DNA of 64,000 nt, taken from contig JAMZAV010000773.1 in NCBI GenBank assembly GCA_024449915.1, positions 186,001 through 250,000 on the forward strand, in the 5' to 3' direction. Positions within the stretch are counted from its first letter, which is position 1. Each line of letters opens with the position of its first letter. The stretch is from Sweltsa coloradensis. Lineage: Eukaryota > Arthropoda > Insecta > Plecoptera > Chloroperlidae. Made by a program: the position numbers and the translations under genes. The notes under the pieces are model-generated. The model was not told the DNA's origin, ran no database searches, and saw only the letters and a list, made by a program, of their open reading frames with translations. This document shows, in pieces, positions 57,878-64,000 of this stretch.

Positions 57878-58513
57878 CTAGGGAAACGCCAAAGTCGTTG
57901 TTAAACTAGTGAGTGAGCCATGTGTTGAATAGGCCTACACCGTAACATTCTTTTTCTTCCCCCTACCTTAGGCCTCCCTTGCCTATAATAGGGTAGAATT
58001 GCACATTATGGCTTTACAGTTGACGCGCCCTTATACCAACTAAACTAAAAAACCCTATTATTTATACCAATATAATTATCAAACTTAAATGCAAATGTTC
58101 CCGGGAACTCAACACATGACTCGCTCACTCGCCTATCAACGACTTTGGCGCGAATTTGGGGATACCTTGACGTGCAACATTCGATATACCTTGGACACGG
58201 CACTTCACAGCCAGGCAAATAACAAACAAAAAACATTTTTTCAAACACAAAACCACTGTCGTTAAAATAATTTCTATAAATTGGCAGACTATTTTTCAAT
58301 TTATTATTTCTTGTAGGTTTAAATCGCAATGGATTTAGCTGATTTTGTTAGCGGTTTTCAGTAAACTCGTACTGGATGTTTGTTGAAAATTTCAGCGCAA
58401 TCTCTTCAGCGATTCGGCTGATTTTCGACGTACAGACCCACAGACCCACAGACAGAATGAGCGCCGTTTGAGTTGAATGGAGACCACTCCGTTCGGTGCG
58501 CTCACTCGTTTAA
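57878..58513 (-). mobile_element. Family A element, subfamily 2 (copy A5), internally deleted
   Basis: CTAGGGAAACGCC at 57,878 to CACTCGTTTAA at 58,513. The second 3' arm runs straight into the CGAATTTGGGGATACCTTG body block, so the tRNA-like module and its flanks are deleted compared with A2. It supplies empty-site sequence for the insertions in A6. Confidence 0.82.
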
Positions 58514-59262
58514 TAAAGAGTTCTATGATAGTAATGAATTTATGTGTATTGAGCAAAATTTAGTTAAAGGTCCGATTTTTTTTTGTACGAAGAAAATAAT
58601 TCGATGTCATAATAATCAACAAAGTAAAGTGTAAGTATAAGGATTTGCATGCAATTTTTGTTGGGAAAATTATTGTTTAAAAGAATGTAAAAAGTCACTT
58701 TGTATGGGAAGGTGTTTTCCAATCGGGATCCCAACATTTTGTGAGAAGACTGTAAGCAATGCATGGGTATTTGAAAGGGAACTGGAAGAAACATTCCTTT
58801 TCACATTCAATTCAAATACAGGAACTAAATGTACAGCTCAAATGCAATAAACATAATAATATCTATAATGTGTAATTACGTTTGGTGTGAGGAGATGTTG
58901 CTTTTTATGAAAGTGTATGCAATTATTATAATTAAAAATAAACATAACTGGGTCTCGAATACATTGCAACCATCAGTAACTTCGTCCTGGTGCATCTAAT
59001 CGTGTTTCGCAATACCACGGCGAAAATTGTCAATTGTTACGGTACCTCAGAAACGCAAATAAGCATAAATCTGCATGAGAAAGGAGAAAAACTTCTACTA
59101 AAGTATTTAAAAAACGTTAATGATTGAGTTTACCACAAAGAGAAAAATCAGCAATGTAATACACAACACAAAATATAATTATCACAATAAAATAATGTAA
59201 ACCAGAATGCCTGCCTAATGGAACCTGGAGCCTGGAGCCTCTTGGGGTGTACAGAGAAAACT
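58514..59262. other. Gene-free AT-rich stretch
   Basis: No exon, RNA gene or repeat was recognised. Confidence 0.4.
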
Positions 59263-59355
59263 ACCCGGCAACGTGATGTAAACTACCTGGCAAGTGATGT
59301 AAACCACCTGGTAACATGATGTAAACTACCTGGCAACGTGATGTAAACTTCCTAC
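59263..59355. repeat. ~25-bp minisatellite, about four copies
   Basis: ACTACCTGGCAACGTGATGTAA and close variants recur four times in tandem. Confidence 0.85.
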
Positions 59356-59777
59356 CTTCCTGTATGTTTCCTGTTTTCTAGTTGTGTGACCTACACCTTG
59401 TTATTCGCAATACAAATAGCCACTTGGCAAAGAAATGAAAAACAATTCCATACTAGGATGACCATGAACAAACGATTTTTATATTTTACCATAAACAAGC
59501 CAATTAATAATCTTCTATATCTTTGCCATTGCGTTCTCTGAATTCATTATCAACAATGCTGCAATACGAATCAACGTCATCTTTAAACCTGATATTTCCA
59601 GTCGGCAGGAAAGTGAAACACACTTACGTAACATGATTAATCACGTTCTCTGAGTATACTAGGGAAACGCCAAAGTCGTTGTTAAACGAGTGAGTGAGCC
59701 ATGTGTTGAGTACCTCTTAAGATTCCTTTTCTTCACTCTACCTTAGGCCTCCCTAGTCCCTAGCCTATCAAAGACTA

Positions 59778-60471
59778 AAGTGGACTTCACGGGAAGATTG
59801 GTCCACAGGTACCAGGAATTTCCTCCCCTCTTTACCACCACCACCTTCCTAGCCCGAGCAGAGTGGACAAGAGGTAGATCGTATCTATCTAATAGTCGCT
59901 CGACCCTTCTATTGATGGTCTCGAAACCATCCAATTAGATTATTTTCGCTTGAATAGAGTTAAATCCTTCCTTCCTTTCATTACGTAAACTGTTGTAATT
60001 TACCTTTTAATTGCCCTTTAATGTTAAAGATTTTAACTTAAATGTTTCACTGAAGTAAAATCAACACGAAAATATTTTGAATGCTAAAAATTGATTGAAA
60101 ACTAAGAACTTAACAGTATAATATACAACATACTTCTTCATCAGAAGTGCTAAGAATATTTTGTAAACATTGTTAATTCTCAATCAATTTTATGCGTTTA
60201 AAAACATTTTCGTGTTGATTTTATTTCAGGGAAACATTAAAGTTAAAATCATTAACATTTAAGAACATTTAAAAGGTAAATTACAACAGTTTATGTAATG
60301 AAAAGAAAATTAATTTATCTCTATTCAAGGGTTGAGAGACCATCAATAGAAGGGTCGAGGATAGGTAAGATCTAAATCTTGTGCACTCTGCCCGTCCGAG
60401 GAAGGTGGTGGTGGTAAAGAGGGGAGGAAATTCCTGGTACCTGCGGACCAATCTTCCCGTGAAGTCCACTT
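59778..60471. mobile_element. Foldback MITE with ~330-bp arms and TA duplication
   Basis: The left end AAGTGGACTTCACGGGAAG is the reverse complement of the right end. The inverted arms extend nearly to the centre (about 60,135), with landmarks CCATCAATAGAAGGGTCGAG, GGTAAATTACAACAGTTTA and AAATCAACACGAAAAT. TA flanks both ends (59,776-59,777 and 60,472-60,473). The A5 copy has a single TA at the same place (GGGTAGAATTGC), an empty site. Confidence 0.9.
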
Positions 60472-60527
60472 TAGAATTGCGCATTATAGCCTTACAGTTA
60501 ACGCGTCCTCATACCAACTAAACTAAA

Positions 60528-61219
60528 CTAGGAAACGCTCAGTTGGACGCGTTGATAAGCGAGCCCGTGCTATAGCTAGACCCACATTGCACATTTTTTT
60601 AAAGTTTAAAATTTGCGACGTTCACTGTCCACGGGGTCATGTTTCCAATATTATTTATTATTGCCAAGGTATTTGGGTAAACCCGTGGGTAAAACATTAC
60701 TTTGTGCATAAAATCCACCACCATCTAGAGGACCTTGACATCATTTCCTTGGGAAAACTATTTTAACTCTTTGGTAACAAATAATACACTGCTTCCTCGA
60801 TAGTATTTTGATTACTTTTAGGTGGCAGTGCATAGTGGCCAGAAACCTCGTGCGACTTTTCGTTGCCATGGTAACGTAACTTTTGTTAAAATGTAATTTC
60901 CATCTACACTACTTATCTGATCAAAAGAAAATTAACATATTCGTGACCGGACGGACATTCTAAATGCTTTGGCCACCTTAGATTTTGTTGCCGTTTAGTC
61001 TGAAGAAAAAAAACTTTCGATTAACAGTGTAGCTTTGTTACTTTTTGAACGATTTTGCCACAAAACTAATGGCATTCAATCCAGATCGAAGCTTGCGGAT
61101 GGTCCAAATTCCAACTCGAACCGAACCTCCGTTCGAACGTCATGGCGAGACATAAAAAAAAAAAAAGTGACTATTTTTTCCGGCAGAGTCAAATGGAAAC
61201 GCTCGCTTCGCTCGCTTAA
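60528..61219 (-). mobile_element. Family B element (copy B6) inserted in A6
   Basis: CTAGGAAACGCTCAGTTGG at 60,528 to CGCTCGCTTAA at 61,219, 692 bp. The empty site in A5 (ACTAAACTAAAAAACCC) shows insertion within a run of six A (T on the element strand) with no duplication. Confidence 0.87.
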
Positions 61220-61325
61220 AAACCCTATTATTTATACCAATAAAATCAAACTTAAGTGCAAATGTTCCCGGGTACTCAACACATGACTCGCTCAATCGTC
61301 TAACAACGACTTTGGCGTTTCCCTA

Positions 61326-61393
61326 GTGTAGTTGGCTAAAGCGCCCTTATAGCCGAAATGAAGGAGACGTGGGTTCAATCCCCTGGTCGGGAA
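61326..61393 (+). other. tRNA-like pol III module in A6
   Basis: GTTGGCTAAAGCGCCC and GGGTTCAATCCCC then GGTCGGGAA, as in A2; antisense to the element. Confidence 0.6.
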
Positions 61394-61424
61394 AGATTTT
61401 GTAATTTCGAGATTGTATTTAAAC

Positions 61425-62169
61425 TAGGAAACGCTCTGTTGGACGCGTTGATAAGCGAGCACGTGCTATAGCTAGACCCACATTGCAATTTATTAAAATT
61501 GTAAAATTTGCGACGTTCGCTGTCCACGGGCCCATGTTTCCAATATTATGTATTATTGCCAAGGTAGGCCTATTTGGGTAAACCTTTAATTTGTGGATAA
61601 AATCCACCGCCATCTAGAGGACCTTGACATCATTTCTTTGGAAAAACGTAACAAATAAAACACTGCTTCCACGATAGTATTTTGATTACTTCCAGGTGGC
61701 AGTGCATAGTGCGAACCAGCGGTCTGATTCTGTAAAACCGTTATGGAAGATATCGATCGTTATCCGGCACTTTAGCGACAATTTTGCGTGTCGTCTGATT
61801 CTGTAAAAATGGGTGCGAGTTTTCGTTGCCATGGCAACGTTACGTAATTTCCATCTACACTACTTATCGGATCAAAATAAATTAACATATTCGTGACCGG
61901 ACGGACATTCTAAATGATTTGGCCACCTCAGATTTTGTCGCCGTTCAGTTTGAAAAAAAAACTTTCGATTAACTTTAATGTAACTTTTTAACTTTTTGAA
62001 CGATTTTTGCCACGAAACTAATGGCATTCAATCGGGAACAAAGCTTGCGGATGGTCAAAATTTCAACTCGATCCGAGCCTCCGTTCGAACGTTATGGCGA
62101 GACATACAAACAAAAAAAACAAAAAACAAAAATAAAACAAAACCAGTGACTATTTTTTCGCTCGCTTAA
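61425..62169 (-). mobile_element. Family B element (copy B7) inserted in A6
   Basis: CTAGGAAACGCTCTGTTGG at about 61,425 to CGCTCGCTTAA at 62,169. Part of the 5' core (the GGAGTCAAATGGAAACG block) is deleted. The empty site in A2 (GTATTTAAAAAATTATT) again shows insertion in a six-base A run without duplication. It has a ~60-bp extra block near 61,720-61,805 that includes two GTCTGATTCTGTAAAA copies. Confidence 0.85.
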
Positions 62170-62175
62170 AAATTA

Positions 62176-62830
62176 TTAAACGAGGGATCGGAGCGACTGA
62201 GTGTCTCCATTCAACTCAAACGGCTCTCATTCTGTGATTCTGTGTGTCTGTACGTCGAAAATCAGCCGAACCGCTGAACAGATTGCGCTGAAATTTTAAA
62301 CAGACATCCGGCACGAGTTTACTGAGAACTCTCAACAAAATCAGTTAGATCCATTGCGATTTAATCCCTGATTTTTTAAAATATCGATACCATTTGTTTA
62401 GTAGCAGTTAGCGGGACGAACTCTACGTGTCTGCCATGGCATAGTGGTAAGCATAGAGCCTACCGCACGGAGGATTGGGGTTCGATACCCGTTAGTTTTG
62501 AACTTTTTTATATTTTTACACCTACATATTATTTTTGAGGGATGTGAAATGGGAAATAAAAATTAGGTGATTTTGTTATATCTTGGATATTTGTTAATGT
62601 TTCACTCTAATACGTTTTGAACACGATTCGCATTTTGAATGTTCAATTTAAACTAGGAAAACGCCAAAGTCGATGTTAAACGAGTGTGTGAGCCAAGTGT
62701 TGTGTACCTGGGAACATCGCATTTTCTCCCATATACCTAAGGCACGATCTAGCCCAGTATGGGGAATGATACCGGGTACTATATACATGGCTCACTCACT
62801 CGTTTAACAACGACTTTGACGATTCCCTAG
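62176..62830 (+). mobile_element. Family A element, subfamily 1 (copy A7), first half of a tandem dimer
   Basis: TTAAACGAGGGATCGGAGCG at 62,176 to CCCTAG at 62,830. The 3' inverted repeat spans about 62,654-62,830. Its last base is joined directly to the first base of A8. Confidence 0.87.
62429..62497 (+). other. tRNA-like pol III module in A7
   Basis: TGGCATAGTGGTAAGC (A-box-like) and GGGGTTCGATACCC (B-box with T-stem), sense to the element. Confidence 0.65.
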
Positions 62831-63520
62831 TTAAACGAGGGAGCGGAGCAACTGAGTCTCCATTCAACACAAACAGCTCTCATTCTGTGATTCTGTGTGT
62901 CTGTCTGTCTATCTGTCTGTCTGTCTGTACGTCAAAAATCAGCCGAACCGCTGAACAGATTGCGCTGAAATTTCAAACAGACATCCGGTACGAGTTTACT
63001 GAGAACTGTTAACAAAATCAGCTAGATCAATTGCGATTTAATTCTACAATAAATAAAAATGTGATTTTTTAAAATATCGATAGCATTTGTTCAGTAGCAG
63101 CTAGCGGGACGAGATACATGTGGCTGGCATGGCTTAGTGGTAAGCATTTTGCAGACCGTACGGAGGGTTGGGATTCGATACCCGTTAGCTCGAACATTTT
63201 TATATTATTCCGCCCACATATTACTTTTGAGGGGTGTTGAATGGAAAATAAAAATTAGGTGATTTTGTTTTATCTTGGAAATTTGTTATTGTTTCACCCT
63301 AATACGTTTTGAACACGATTCGCATTTTGAATGTTCAATTTAAACCAGGGAAAACGCAAAAGTCGTTGTTAAACGAGTGAGTGAGCCATGTGATGAGTAC
63401 CTGGGAAACATCCCCTTTCCTTATACCTAAGGCTGAATCTAGCCCAGTGTGGGGAATGATACCGGGTACTATACACATGGCTCACTCACTCGTTTAACAA
63501 CTACTTTGGCGTTTCCCTAG
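62831..63520 (+). mobile_element. Family A element, subfamily 1 (copy A8), second half of a tandem dimer
   Basis: TTAAACGAGGGAGCGGAGC at 62,831 to CCCTAG at 63,520, 690 bp. A (GTCT)n microsatellite lies near 62,897. A 3' inverted repeat lies at about 63,345-63,520. The flanking A6 body resumes at 63,521 with TTTAAACATGTTT. Confidence 0.87.
63120..63192 (+). other. tRNA-like pol III module in A8
   Basis: TGGCTTAGTGGTAAGC and GGGATTCGATACCC, sense to the element. Confidence 0.62.
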
Positions 63521-64000
63521 TTTAAACATGTTTCTGAATGCATATAACGTAGTGTTGTCCATCATCTGTGACAATACTAAGGAAAACATAGCCAGTACAA
63601 AATACGTGTAAATATTGCAAGGTTTACTCAATCTCCGAGCGGAATTTGGGGGTATCTTGACGTGCAACATTCGATAAACCTTGGGTATGGCATTTCACAG
63701 CCAGGCAAATAACAAACAAAAAATATTTTTTCAAAGACAAAACCATTGTCGTTAAAATAATTTCTAAACATTGGAAGCCTATTTTTCATTTATTATTTCT
63801 TGTAGGTTTAAATCGCAATGGATCTAGCTGATTTTGTTAGCAGTTCTTAGTTAACTCGTACCGGATGTCTGTTTAAAATTTCAGCGCAATCTGTTCAGCG
63901 ATTCGGCTGATTTTCGACGTACAGACCCACACACAGACTCACAGAATGAGCGCCGTTTGAGTTGAATGGAGACCGCTCCGTTCGCGGCGCTCACTCGTTT

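Larger units (their letters stand above)
59659..64000 (-). mobile_element. Family A element, subfamily 2 (copy A6), host of five nested insertions
   Basis: The 3' tip CTAGGGAAACGCC is at 59,659 and the 5' tip (CTCACTCGTTT) reaches 64,000, the last base of the window. Segments belonging to A6 are 59,659-59,777, 60,472-60,527, 61,220-61,424, 62,170-62,175 and 63,521-64,000. They join in the order seen in A2 and A5. The insertions are a foldback MITE, B6, B7 and the A7-A8 dimer. Removing them leaves about 850 bp, the size of A2. Confidence 0.85.

Overview
This is an animal genomic window, most likely from an arthropod. It has no prokaryotic gene organisation. It has widely spaced exons with GT-AG splice sites, several non-LTR retrotransposon fragments of arthropod-like type, a 5S-rRNA-derived SINE, MITEs, a ~14 kb satellite and a large load of rolling-circle-type (Helitron/Helentron-like) non-autonomous elements. 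Two immunoglobulin exons carry the extra-cysteine G-[E/D]-C-G pattern common in arthropod Ig proteins. The species cannot be named from this sequence. Several stretches (about 1-3,200, 12,200-16,500 and the satellite) look like poorly polished long-read consensus, with unstable homopolymers and many single-base losses.

Layout. 1-300 is a GC-rich GGGAC-type minisatellite. 310-3,215 is a large inverted repeat with ~147-bp tandem units in both arms. 3.4-8.3 kb holds mobile-element pieces and a SINE. 11.2-11.5 kb has one lone leucine-rich-repeat-like exon on the minus strand. 13.4-16.3 kb holds two family-C elements and a decayed LINE tail. 16.5-30.5 kb is a ~190-bp satellite (about 70 units). 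30.5-34.8 kb has a hAT MITE with a perfect 8-bp target duplication, a two-phase pentanucleotide microsatellite, and family B and C elements. 34.9-37.8 kb is a complete gag-only LTR retrotransposon whose two LTRs show no difference by eye. 39-40.8 kb is a dead Jockey-like LINE. 41.5-57.5 kb holds four phase 1-1 exons of one apparent minus-strand gene (three Ig-like domains, then a Sushi-like domain), with introns filled by transposons. 57.9-64 kb is a deep nest of elements.

The main theme is a group of element families, called A (subfamilies 1 and 2), B, C and E here. They share one terminal plan. The 5' tip contains a GAGCGNAGCGA-type core. The same 5'-tip sequence recurs inverted just before a 3' hairpin (about AACGC...GCGTT), and the 3' end is CTAG followed by T. 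The 5' tip and the inverted subterminal copy change together between families, which is the hallmark of Helentron-type rolling-circle transposons. Two paralogous empty sites show insertion inside a T run without target duplication. Two head-to-tail junctions join CTAG directly to TTAAACGAG. Both A subfamilies carry an internal tRNA-like pol III module, but in opposite orientations and from different tRNA-like sequences. The last 4.3 kb is one subfamily-2 element interrupted by a foldback MITE, two B elements and a tandem A dimer. It closes on its own 5' tip at the last base of the window.

The only host coding sequence supported is the Ig/Sushi gene and, less certainly, the LRR-like exon. All other long open frames are mobile-element remnants or translations of repeats.
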